From Epiperipatus broadwayi (taxonomy: Eukaryota > Onychophora > Udeonychophora > Euonychophora > Peripatidae): a DNA stretch of 64,000 nt. The stretch lies in contig JAQFVV010000204.1 in assembly GCA_028023455.1 (NCBI GenBank), positions 885,501 through 949,500 on the forward strand, given 5' to 3'. The notes beneath the pieces are model-generated. The model did no database searches and was not told the DNA's origin. It saw only the letters and a program-made list of their open reading frames with translations. This document shows, piece by piece, positions 25,155 to 35,592 of this stretch (position 1 is its first letter; each line of letters begins with the position of its first letter). The position numbers and the translations under genes are program-made.

Positions 25155-25334
25155 GTGCTCATAAGTGGATAAAAATTTTAATTATTTAGTTACTGTATTT
25201 ACAATTATTCAGTTATGTAATTACACTCATATATATATATGTTGAAATGAAGATTTTCATGGTTTGCATATATAAACGACATATTTTGCGGGTTCATCCA
25301 TGTTAAAAAAATTTTAAATATGAATATTCCGATG

Positions 25335-25361
25335 TTTCAACTTGGTCACACAAGTCATCCA
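25335..25361 (-). ncRNA. Hammerhead-like motif, PLE-C minus arm
   Basis: Minus strand: TGGATGA, CTTG-TGTGAC-CAAG, TT, GAAA, then CATC. Same as the plus arm at 25966-25992. It resembles helix II plus the conserved GAAA; the heptamer differs from CTGANGA at the first two positions. Confidence 0.35.
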
Positions 25362-25479
25362 CTGGGTGATAAAAGGTAGAAAGATGGTTGTAGAGGTGCT
25401 ACAATCATTGATTTGAATAAACATTAAACTTTCACCAATAGAAACCATGTTAAATTTAATGATGTTTTTTAAAAAAATC

Positions 25480-25760
25480 TTTCCAAATAGAAGGAAGTTT
25501 GCATGTATCATCTCACTTATTATAAAAGCTGGCCTTTTAAGTATCTCAATGGCTTCTCTAATTTTGCACTGGTGGAGATTATCACATCTGGATATGATCC
25601 TGGGTACTAGAAAAATCAATTTTATGACCTGAAACTATAGTATGGAGTTGTTTAACTGCATTAGCATGCTCATCTCTCCTAACATTGATGCGATGATTAC
25701 TCATACCTATGTAAGAAGCTTTACAATTTATGTGATAATCTCTACCAGCGCAAAATTAGA
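25480..25760 (-). pseudogene. PLE-C GIY-YIG endonuclease fragment, minus copy
   Basis: The minus strand reads CKASYIGMSNHRINVRRDEH, ANAVKQLHTIVSGHKIDFS, then in a second frame CDNLHQCKIREAIEILKRP. These are the YIG motif, the R...H helix, the HKIDF segment and the catalytic-glutamate motif (REAIEI) of PLE GIY-YIG domains, in the right order. A frame break falls near 25615-25630. The open frame at 25314-25619 holds only the second half. RT is absent. Confidence 0.72.
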
Positions 25761-25815
25761 GAAACCATTGGGATACTTAAAAAGCCAGATTGTATCAATA
25801 AGTGAGATGATACTT
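25734..25815 (+). pseudogene. PLE-C endonuclease C-terminal fragment, plus copy
   Basis: DNLYQRKIRETIGILKKPDC then a stop soon after. It is the inverted twin of the end of the minus copy; the catalytic-glutamate motif is RETIGI here. It begins abruptly at the junction between the arms. The open frame 25642-25893 reads this stretch out of frame and should be ignored. Confidence 0.65.
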
Positions 25816-25965
25816 GCAAACTTCCTCCTATTTGGAAAGATTTTTTTAAAAAACATTCTTAAATTTAACATTTTTGCTTTGGTGGAACTTTAATGTTTAT
25901 TTAAATAAGCAATTGTAGCACCTCTACAACAGTCTTTCTACCTTTTATCACTCAGTGGATGACTT

Positions 25966-25992
25966 GTGTGACCAAGTTGAAACATCGGAATA
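25966..25992 (+). ncRNA. Hammerhead-like motif, PLE-C plus arm
   Basis: TGGATGA, CTTG-TGTGAC-CAAG, TT, GAAACATC. A perfect 4 bp stem ends two bases before GAAA. Preserved in both inverted arms of the element. Confidence 0.35.
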
Positions 25993-26062
25993 TTCATATT
26001 TAAAATTCTTTTAACATGGATGAACCCGCAAAATATGTCATTTATATATATATAATAAAAAG

Positions 26063-26177
26063 ACAGAATTACTTCTCTATAAAACTGCTTTAATATTTCA
26101 ACCAGCAGACTGGTTTCTAATGAAAACCAGTCAGCTGGTTGAAATATTAAAGCAGTTTTATAGAGAAGTAATTTTGT
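26063..26177. mobile_element. 115 bp hairpin with hammerhead-like core
   Basis: Arms 26063-26116 and 26125-26177 are near-perfect complements (ACTTCTCTATAAAACTGCTT then TAATATTTCAACCAGC, and the inverse). It lies a few bases beyond the PLE-C plus arm, across a short (TA)n. It may be a collapsed inverted pair of PLE terminal sequence. Confidence 0.6.
26117..26144 (+). ncRNA. Hammerhead-like motif in the 26.1 kb hairpin
   Basis: CTAATGA, A, AACCAG-TCAG-CTGGTT, GAAA, then TATT. A 6 bp stem with a 4-base loop sits directly before GAAA, and the heptamer differs from CTGATGA at one base. The following ATAT is self-complementary, as for a very short helix III. Confidence 0.42.
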
Positions 26178-27790
26178 GTTTTTATTGTTTTTATTTTTCT
26201 TTAAAGTTAGAAGAAAATATAAAAATCGTTGTTGTTAACTGTTATATAAATCAGGCAAATCTAAGAAAAGTATTTAATAAAAAAAAATAGAAAACATTTT
26301 AAAAAAAAAAAAAAAATCAAATTTGCTTAATATATAATATAATATCGGTTATAATTAAAATAAATAGTAACAGACATAGAACCAGTTCAAAACAAGAAAT
26401 ATTAAACTATAAACAAATAAAATATTCTGTAGAATTAACAAATTTCTATGTGAATTAATGTAATAAATCATATGCATAAGTATAATATATACTAATAAAA
26501 TAATACAAGTATAAGTTTTAAAAGTTTTAATTAAAATGAAGATTGACAATTCACAAGAAATTGATGTGTCTGCAGATAAATCATTAAAAACCAACACTTT
26601 CAACATAAATTGAAAAATATATAGATATAGTTGATTTTTGACTCAAAGAATAGCTAATTCATTTCCAATAAATAATCTTAATTACCATTGCAAAAGCCTC
26701 AAAATATGATAATTTTATATCAAATATTTTAATCTTACTTGTAATTGGTACCTTGTCATGAAATTCTTATAATAAATATATTTTTGATATATCAAATGTA
26801 TTTTTATGAACATCGTGATATCCACAAGAGATGAAAAAAGTAAAAGAGATCCATTTATAATGATAGACAATATATAGAAATAAAACAGAGTATTAAGAAT
26901 GGAATGATTATTTTGAAATATATTCAAACTACAAAATATTTGTAATATTAAAGATTTTTAATTAAAAAGAGATGTAAGAAACATAATATAAATACATTAA
27001 CTTTTTACTATTGTGTTTAATATTGTATCTAAATGATTATTGCTGTTAATAATATTGCAATTGGTTTTGTGGTCTTAGTAGTAATTCTTTATGATAAATT
27101 GTTTTAATATCCTTTAATATTTAAGATTAATAAAATATTGCAGTATATCTAAACAATTTATAAAACATTTAAAACAAAAATAAATTATAAGAAAACAAAC
27201 AAAAATTAAAAGCTTATAAATAGAAATCTTGAAAAAATGAAAATATTTAGTTAATTAAGAATATTAATAAAACAAATATGTTTTTAAATATTTAGTAACT
27301 TAATTAAAAAGTAAAAATTGATGGAATAATTATGCAATTGAGTCAATTTTGTAAATTATACCGAAAATAGTATTTTATTTAATACTATGTAGAAATTGAA
27401 TAAATATAATGTTTATTTGATTTGCACTTTTTTATTAGCAGAAACCTGAAAAGTTAAAGAAAAAAAGATTAGACCCTTTAGAAATGTATTATTTTAAGAT
27501 GAATGAAAAAACTAAATAACAATAATAATAATGTAATAGTTAAAAAAATAAAATTGTTCAAAAAATATATATTTATTAAAAAAATTATGACAATGGAAAA
27601 AATAGATTTGGTCTCTGGTAAATTGCAGTAAGATTATGAAAAAATTTATTAAAAAGCATTTCAGAGAATAAGATTTAAAAAAGAGATTAAAAAAAATTAT
27701 CTTAAAATAACAAATAGCTGGTAGACCTTTGAGAGAGTATCTAAAAATAGAAAATAGAAAATTTTGCTCTAGTTTAGTATGCAAACCTAA
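26178..27790. other. Very AT-rich gene-free stretch
   Basis: Frames at 26355-26606, 26715-26927 and 27512-27784 on the minus strand are low-complexity and unrecognised. No repeat structure was noticed. Confidence 0.45.
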
Positions 27791-27814
27791 ACAAGTTTAG
27801 TGTGCAAACCTAAA

Positions 27815-28625
27815 CTTTGGCAGGTAACCATATATTCAACCTCCCTGTAGTTATTAACTCCATCTTTTACAATCAATACACATGATTTCCAATAAACGTA
27901 TTTCTTGCTGAACTAGCACTCATCAGTTGGTCCAGATTACCAACTCCACACATATATACAGTCAGTGATCAGTTTATATTTTCATAATTTAATGGACAAG
28001 CTTCAATTTTCTTTATCTCCAACTTTTCAGCCATCCATATCATTGAAAATATGATGATGGAATACTCAAAGCCCTTGTTAATGATAATATTATTGTCATA
28101 CCCACATTAACTTTAAGTCACCCTGACTCCTAACATATAGGATTTTAATTACAGAGAAGTGGGATAGGCAAAATACAAGTTAAATATATAATATTTTAAA
28201 TACATGTATATTGTTTTTCTCATCCCTTTTCTGTATAATTAAATGAACATATTAGATTCTGTAGGTGAGGGGTCAGAGTGATTTAAAATGGACATGGGTA
28301 TAAAAATAATATTGGCATTAATAAGGGCTTTGAATATTCCATTCTTTGATTTTCAATGATATAGATGACTGAAAAGTTGGAAGATGAAGAAAAATGAAGC
28401 TTGTTCCTTGATGTATGAAGATTTGTTATCTCAATATAAACTAAGCACTGATTGTATATATGTGTGGGAGATGATGATCTTAGCTAAATAATGAGTGATG
28501 ATTCCGTACAAAATACTAAATTGAAGATCGGTTATTTTTTACGTGTATGTGGTTATGTGTATCGTTTGTATAAGATGGAGGGAATAGCTGTAAGGAGCTT
28601 AAAAATCTGAGTTCAAATACCTTTT
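27815..28625. mobile_element. 0.8 kb imperfect palindrome
   Basis: The sequence is an inverted repeat around about 28195 with no unpaired spacer. Examples are AAAGCCCTTGTTAATGATAA at about 28072 against TTAATAAGGGCTTTGAATAT at about 28319, and CACCCTGACTCC against GGGGTCAGAGTG. The outer regions (CTCCCTGTAGTTATTAACTC and AGATGGAGGGAATAGCTGTA) also pair. It is diverged and non-coding. It is probably another head-to-head insertion of a non-autonomous retroelement. Confidence 0.62.
27889..27930 (-). ncRNA. Hammerhead-like motif with canonical CTGATGA
   Basis: On the minus strand: CCAA, CTGATGA, G, TGCT-AGTTC-AGCA, A, GAAA, TACGTTTA, TTGG. CCAA/TTGG can close helix I, TGCT/AGCA forms helix II, and both conserved core blocks are intact. 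TACGTTTA is one base from the self-complementary TACGTA expected of a minimal helix III. The first helix II pair is G-A instead of G-C. The matching part of the other palindrome arm has lost CTGATGA. This is the best hammerhead candidate in the window. Confidence 0.5.
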
Positions 28626-29397
28626 AATTAAATTAAGTTTAGTATAGATAATATACATGTATTTAAAATGGTATATATATATATATGAAAAGATATTGAA
28701 ATCTCGAATTCCACATAGTTCATCATTTTTTCACAAAAGAGTAGAAAATAAAAAAGACAGTACTCATCAAATTATTCAATTATCAATTAGTAAAAGTTTT
28801 GAAAAATCTTTTCTGCTTATTTTTTAGCTAAATAGCCATTTATCAAAATAAAATTAGATAATTATATATCTTGTCGATAGTTTACCAATGTGAAAGGTCT
28901 TAAGTTTGTAAATGCTCTGCGACTTGAAGATCTATTCCTACGCATAACATAAACAAAAACATTTTAAAGCTTATTATATATGGTATTATTTAAATTTTAA
29001 TATAAAAATGTAATTTATATCAAATATTTAAAAGAATATTAAAGAACTAGAGCTTTTTAATTTCCTTTTTCGTTTGTAATATATTACTCAAAATCGACTC
29101 AGTGATCTGAAAATCAAATATGTTCTTCATTTAAATAAAACTTTAATATTTATATTATTGACGCATATAAAACTATAGTAAATTCTTTATATATTTTTAA
29201 ATTAATATAAAAACATAACTGCTTGACAAATTGTTCTATTGACAATGATTACTTATCTTCATTAGTTAATGTTTCTTTTCTTTACTTAGTTAATAATAAT
29301 AATCCACAGCCACTTATAAATGAATAAGGCTAATTCTAACTCTAAGACTAAAAGAGGGAGAGAGTGGAAAAAACTGCTCTGGAAATAAATACAAACC

Positions 29398-29835
29398 TAT
29401 CTGTCAATTACAAATATATTCACATATAGATCATGTTGATCCATTTTTCTGATTACTTGATTATTTCTGATGTTAACTTTAAATTTCTTTAGCAGACAAC
29501 GTTTCTTTTTGAAATACTTCAACATCCTAGTTTTCCAATGGATTTTATTTTCTGCCATATTGTTCCAATAGAAGCAATTGACATCACATATGATATGATA
29601 TACTATTTCCATCATCTACCATTAAATGTTAACTGTCTATAAAATTTTAAACTTTAAATTAATTTTTTCAAATATAAACAACAATTAGTAATAACACACA
29701 AACAGATAACATACAGTAGTAGATACATAATGTTTCAAATAGTAGTATTCTCTGCTTCTCTTCAGGTGTTGATATTCTGAACAATGACAATAGTAGCATT
29801 AAAAGAATACAAAGTAATAGCTAGGGAAAAAACAT
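29398..29835 (-). mobile_element. SINE-like element, minus copy
   Basis: The minus strand runs CACCTGAAGAGAAGCAGAGA, then TTTGTGTGTTATTACTAATT, GTTGTTTATA and AAAGTTTAAAATTTT, ending near GGTAGATGATGG and beyond. The same blocks occur in the same order on the plus strand at 30088-30420. Copies at 41.3-41.7 kb share the CTGAAGA body. The open frame 29397-29615 lies past the conserved part and has no known relative. Confidence 0.5.
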
Positions 29836-30087
29836 GTGTCTCTAGTAGAATACTATGTATATACTAATGAACACATGTTTTATTGAGAGAATACAAAAGT
29901 TTTAAATAGAGAGGGAATAATGCAGAGAAGAAAGACAATTCAAAGAAGCTGTTCAGATAACAGTAGCAAGTAACCCTAAAAGTCAATCCAGGGTGTCAAT
30001 ACATAATGACTGAAAGCCTCTAATTAATTTTGCTCTTAAAAAGGGTAATATAAATAAATAAAGTGGAGGAATCAAAAGGATTTGACA

Positions 30088-30420
30088 ACACTCTTAGATA
30101 AGTATACAAAATTTTTATTGACTTCTCTTTGACAGGATAATTCAATTGATTAAAGTGTTGCCTTAAAAAATGATATTCAAAAGTCTAAAGATGTGTTTCA
30201 ATTTCAACACTAATATTGTCACTGGTCAAGATATACAACTTGAAGAAGAGCAAAGAAGAGAATAATATCACTCAAACCCTTGTGTATTTACTAATCTGCA
30301 TTGCCTATTTGTGTGTTATTACTAACAGTTGTTTATACTTGAAAAATTTAAATAAAGTTTAAAATTTTGGTAGATGATGTAACCCACCATATTATCACAT
30401 CTAATACCATCATCACTAAT
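30088..30420 (+). mobile_element. tRNA-derived SINE-like element, plus copy
   Basis: A degenerate tRNA-like head (GGATAATTCAATTGATTAAA as A-box region, GTGTTTCAATTTC as B-box region) is followed by the body TTGAAGAAGAGCAAAGAAGA, then TTTGTGTGTTATTACTAACA, GTTGTTTATA and AAAGTTTAAAATTTTGGTAG. It is the inverted partner of 29398-29835. It is too diverged to be active. Confidence 0.48.
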
Positions 30421-30954
30421 TTTTAGGAAAATTGATAACCCAGATTTTTAGAATGATTTTGAGATGATTGGATCTGCCTGTTTCATGAAAACCATGCTCA
30501 TGTTATCCACAAAACATCTTCTTATGAAGGCTTGTATTGTCTCTTCATTTGAAATCCTCAATAAAATGAAGATATGATGTAACAATGATGAATTCTATAA
30601 TATTACATCCATCAATTCATCGGTTTTATAATCTTACATTTGTATTTTGAAAATTTTACAGAACATCCTCATATGAAACTTCTCTGATACCTTTATATAT
30701 GTATATATGCAACACTAACTATTTGTAAATATAATAATAGCATTTTCTGAAAGGGATGCTTAATTGTTTGTAAGCTTATAGATTTAGAAAATCTAGTTTG
30801 ATAAAAATAAAATATTGTACTATTTCTTATACTGTATATCTCTATAATAACATCAAATATATCAAAAATTTTATTAATTAATAAAGTGTTTTTAGATATA
30901 ATAGTACTTTTGGATGCCAATAATTTTAATAATTTATAAATGCCTGCATGGTTT

Positions 30955-31030
30955 GGCACAATGGTAGAATAGCTGTTCTTATAACTCAAGGTTTATGGAT
31001 TTCAGCTTCAGCTCTACTACTTTCTAGTTC
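30955..31030 (+). mobile_element. Possible tRNA-like SINE head
   Basis: GTTTGGCACAATGGTAGAAT resembles an internal A box and GGATTTCAGCTTC about 40 bases later resembles a B box. No cloverleaf can be drawn, so this is a decayed head at best. Confidence 0.3.
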
Positions 31031-31143
31031 TTGAACATTTTATAAATTCTTGAGCACTCAAACTTTTTACCCATAAATAAATAAATGCATTATATCTGCA
31101 AAATAGAATTAAAAAAAACAAAGTAAACAAGTGTTCCCAGCAT

Positions 31144-31172
31144 TATATATATATATATATATATATATAATG

Positions 31173-31202
<30 letters not shown>
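31144..31202. repeat. (TA)n tracts at the edge of LTR-like copy 2
   Basis: Two (TA)n runs separated by ATGC, ending directly at the TTGTACCC end of the LTR-like unit. Confidence 0.9.
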
Positions 31203-31205
<3 letters not shown>

Positions 31206-34200
31206 ACCCTCACTTCTCGATATATGCTATAATTTAAAATATGACTAGCTCAATCAAATCATTATGCTCGGCTAAAATATGTACAACTATTTTTAATATA
31301 TTTTATAATATTATAACTTATCAGATTTATTACAAACTTATCAAAAATTAATATAGTTCAATATTATGTACTAATTAAATAAATATTTAATAAAATCATG
31401 AGACTGTGAAGTGAAGTTACAATTGGTAATCAGATTTACATTGAGTCAATGTCTTTCCAAGACACTGTCTCAATGGCATAAGAATACTATTACCTCTTTA
31501 TTATCTCATTACTAACTCTACAGCATTCTTATGACTTTTATAAATGAACTATCTTTAATAATAATAGATAAATAAATCTCAATCTATTGTTAAGGAAATA
31601 TAATTAAAATGATCTCAGGTTCTTCAAATTATCTTAAAGTAATAATAATTCATGTAGATAGGAATGATAAGGGATTTAATATCAAACCTAAATACACCTA
31701 ACTTATTCTAATAATAATCACTAACAATAATAATCTTTAGGGTATATCTTAATCTTATCTATTGGGTTATACTTTTAATCATTAAGAAAATAAATAAATC
31801 ATTCGCATGTCTTTCATTTCCATATAGTATCTTAATTTTAAAATAGACCAAAATCTTATAATTTAATAATTTGTGGCAATAAATAGTATTATACTCTTAT
31901 ACTGTGCATTATAATTACTTTATGACCATTGTAATATCATATGTTAATGTCAATCAATTTCTATAAATTATATTAAGAAAATACTGTGTTTCTTCTAAAA
32001 TAATAATAATAATAATAAGTTCATATTGTGCAAATATTATGTACATTCAAATTATCTGTTGTCAAATGCTGTGGTGTAAAATAATGAATTCAACACATCT
32101 TTTAAACAACTTAACAAATTTATTTACATTAACTTTAACAAATAATTTATTTACAATATTTACATTTAAGTAGAACTAAAGAAAATAAACAAAAAATAAG
32201 AAAAATAATAATACAAGATTTTTACACTGTTATTATTTCCATAACTATAAGTAGATAATTTATACATTTCAGAGAATGTTTTATTAATAAAATTCAATTA
32301 AGTTTATGACTTTAATTTACATAAACAGTACTTGTTATCAATTAATATAAGAAAAAGGTTTTATGTAATATATCATTCATATAGCATGTATGTAAATAAA
32401 CCAACTTTAATAATTTAAATGCTATTTCACTTAAGTCCTACTATTATTTATATTATAATGTATAAGGCTGTATTACATTTATTATCAGTATGACTCAAAT
32501 ATTAATTAATGTATCAACTGATATAACTTTGTAGTATAATAACAATTATTGACTATCACTGTTTATTTCATTCCGATATAATGTCATACTACCTGTCTTA
32601 TTAAAATATGCAATACGTATATGTACTTTTTTTAAAAAAAATAATTTAAAATTATTTAATAATTTCAACTTTTATAAAGTATAATGTTAAACAAAATTCT
32701 ATGATTCTTTGCCATTTTGAAATCATTACTTTTCTTTACTTATTATTCCTATTCCTTTATAAAACTACTACCTACAAAAGTCATTTTAACCCCATTTAAT
32801 TTCAGTAAAACAAATGACCAATTTTAAAACAACAATAATAACGATCCAAACTCTCCTTTACCTCATCCTCTATTTACAATAAGCCTTCAATCAAAAATAT
32901 AAATTTCTATGTAAAATTAACTTTCTTATCTAACAAAAAATAAAAATAAAAATATAGACTTTATATACTTCTTACTAACTTGAAAATAAAATAAATAACT
33001 AACGTTAATAAAATATCTAATTCCTAATACGGTGCTAGAAAACATTAAAATTCATTCACGAAAGAATCATATAATTATTTCTAGGTTTTCATATTACGTT
33101 GTACTAAATTTATATCATTAATTTAAAATATGCATATTAAAATAAAACTGCTATTATTACTGTTATGCGTGTATATTATTTAAACATTAATACATTCATA
33201 CAATAATCATATAACATTTGGTTGATCTAAAGAAAACATAGTAAATACATCAAATCATTATTATTATTACACAATTTTTACCATAAATAATACTTCAATG
33301 TACAGTCTGTCACGATGTCCTCCAGGATTCCAGTTTTACAAAATAATTTCACATTTACACTCAACAATTATTCTTTAAAATATTACGTGTTGTATAATTA
33401 TAAAATAAACTTTATGCAATAAAAGGTTATATTAGTATTTAGTTATTATTTTAAAAAAAATGTAAATGTACCTTTCCTATCTTTAGTAAATCAATAATTA
33501 ATGAAATATTTATGTTAGTTAATAAATAAAAAATGTTACATAACATCCAACGGTGTTTTCATCCAGTTGTCATTGTTCTTTTTCCTAGGCACAAATTTTC
33601 ACTAAACATTACTTCCTTTTCCGGTACATCACGTGTTCTTTAAAAGTTTTTATGATAAAAATGAAAACGTTCTTTTTTTTTAAAATAAATAAAAATAAAA
33701 GTCAGTTCCATCAGAAAACAAAAATAAAATTAAAATAGTTTATGGATCCAGGTTCATTTCTTTTTTTAAAAAAAAATATTATTTAAAAGTTATTATTTTT
33801 AGCATTAGTCCATACTTTACAAAGTTCTTGTTTAATTATTTTTAATTGATTTGATTTGGATATCCACGTTTATTTGATTTGCGCATTCCGTAACAGATAT
33901 TTAGGTAAGATTACTTTTAAAGTCTTCTATACGACCAGCGTTTAGACTTTAATAATACCATAATTTTACTTATAAGTATTTCTTTACTTATTAAATCTCC
34001 AATCTATTTGCCTTTTAAAATTGTCGGAATTTAGTCTTTTAAACCATAAAGACTTAACAAGGCAAATATTTATACAATTACTGTTATATATTATATCTTT
34101 ACCAAGATATATATTTAAATTTAGAATTTACAAATACTTGCTTCATAAAGAAGTATTTCTCATTTTTTAAATATCTATTTTGATAAAAATTAACTACTAT

Positions 34201-35524
34201 TAGCTTTTAAATTTATACAAAGTCCAACGTATTACTGTTAGGCATCTAATAACTCTCCTAATCAATCCAGCGTTTGTTAAATTTTCAGTATAAAGTCTCC
34301 AACACATTTTATCCTTATATGATGTCCTCATGATCATTTGATAGTAAATTGAGCATTAATAGGAAACGATCAATAGGGAACTATAATAAATTAACACTGC
34401 ATATTCATCGGTAACTTTTATAAATTATTTAAAAAATACTCTCTAATAATTTTAAAATGATTTTTAGAGCGTCTATAATCACTTAGCTATTTTAATAGCA
34501 CCTTTTACTTTAAGAATTTCAATCACAAGTCACCTCCTAACAATTGAACCTTGGTTTTATACCGGAAGAAAACTCCCACTTGATTGGTGAATTAAACAAT
34601 TGACTTGCTAGCTTATTTACATATTTCACCAACAAGACAGAATTAAAAATAAATAATGACTTTTAATATTTATTATTTATCACATTATTAAATTTTTAAA
34701 TCAATCTTTATCATTTATTTAAATCTATTAAACATTTTTTTAAAATATACTTTCTTACTTAAGTTCACGTTTAACTTTTATAAGATTATTTTTTATAAAA
34801 CAAATTAAGTCTATTTTTATTCGTTATGTTTTTAAGCAGTATTTTAAAAATCAGATTTAATGTTTCACATTAATTATCTTTATTTTTATTTCATGATAAC
34901 CAATATAATATTTATAAATTTTATAACAGAATTTTTAAAATAGCTTTGCAACTTTACTAAAATACTCCCAAGCATGTGTGTACGTGTTTTAATTAACATC
35001 TGTTTTTTTCAACAGAGCTACAGACGCTTGTAATAATCTAAAAATAAACTAACAATACATTTTTTAAAAATAAATATTTTTAAAATAAATAATATATTAT
35101 AACAGCTTTTAAAATAATAATTCGATATTATTAAAATCAAATATTAATCTTCTATTATGTAATACTAATAATTAAAATATTTATATTCATTTATTAAATT
35201 TTAATCTTTATCAACAAATAAATATATGCATTTAATTTTAACTTGTCTTTTAAAACTTTAACTTTTAAAATTTATTTATTAAATTTATTAATGCAGTATT
35301 GATCATGGCCAGTTTTCCCAACCATATATCATTATCATTCCCATTGAAATGTTTCTCTCAAACATCAGCACAATTTTTACATATCAAATACTCATGAATT
35401 ACTTTAATTATACTTTTTTAAAAGATTGTTATATACAAAATTAAAATCATATAGCTAAATATATCTGAAATTTAAAATTTTTTAAATAGATTGATACATC
35501 AATTTATGGAGACCCATACAAAAG

Positions 35525-35528
<4 letters not shown>
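31203..35528 (-). mobile_element. Giant LTR-like unit, copy 2 (inverted, 4.3 kb)
   Basis: Inverted full-length partner of 4810-9131, nearly the same length (4326 against 4322 bp), with high identity wherever compared. The minus-strand start is TGCCC (one TG of TGTGCCC is missing beside the (TA)n), and the end is GGGTACA at 31203. No internal retroelement domain follows either end. The copies face each other's 3' ends across 22 kb of unrelated sequence, so they are two separate insertions and not the LTRs of one element. Confidence 0.6.
34555..34587 (-). promoter_or_regulatory. CCAAT plus TATA box of LTR-like copy 2
   Basis: Minus strand: CCAAT at 34587-34583 and TATAAAA at 34561-34555, with the same intervening CCGG as in copy 1. 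Confidence 0.55.

Positions 35529-35590
<62 letters not shown>
35528..35590. repeat. (TA)n microsatellite
   Basis: An uninterrupted run of about 63 bases at the outer edge of LTR-like copy 2. It produces the spurious YIYIYI open frame at 35499-35684. Confidence 0.95.

Positions 35591-35592
<2 letters not shown>

Larger units (their letters stand above)
24720..25230. mobile_element. Penelope-like element B, remnant with inverted terminal repeats
   Basis: Both flanks (about 24735-24835 and 25120-25220) are inverted copies of one PLE 3' untranslated segment, running from CTTTAGTTGACAAAGATTAC outward to GTAACTAAATAATT. Between them, on the plus strand only, lies the C-terminal end of a PLE protein. 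The arrangement equals the inverted dimer at 42-47 kb with almost all of the minus arm deleted. The shared TTGACAA hairpin motif and the similar C-terminus place it in the same lineage as that element. Confidence 0.68.
25255..26045. mobile_element. Penelope-like element C, head-to-head inverted remnant pair
   Basis: The minus arm (25255-25733) and plus arm (25734-26045) are inverted copies meeting with no spacer. They share the segment from the end of the GIY-YIG domain through the 3' tail; the outer edge reads AACATGGATGAACCCGCAAA then ATATGTC and its complement. The minus arm extends further inward, into the YIG part of the domain. (TA)n follows on the right. The sequence is unlike PLE-A and PLE-B/D, so it is a third lineage. 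Confidence 0.72.

Noticed and set aside
25447-25893. Plus-strand frames at 25447-25632 and 25642-25893
   Set aside because: These are shadows of the PLE-C endonuclease remnants, which read better in other frames.
4810-35528. One 30 kb LTR retrotransposon with the two 4.3 kb units as its LTRs
   Set aside because: The units are inverted, while LTRs of one element are direct. No gag-pol lies between them.
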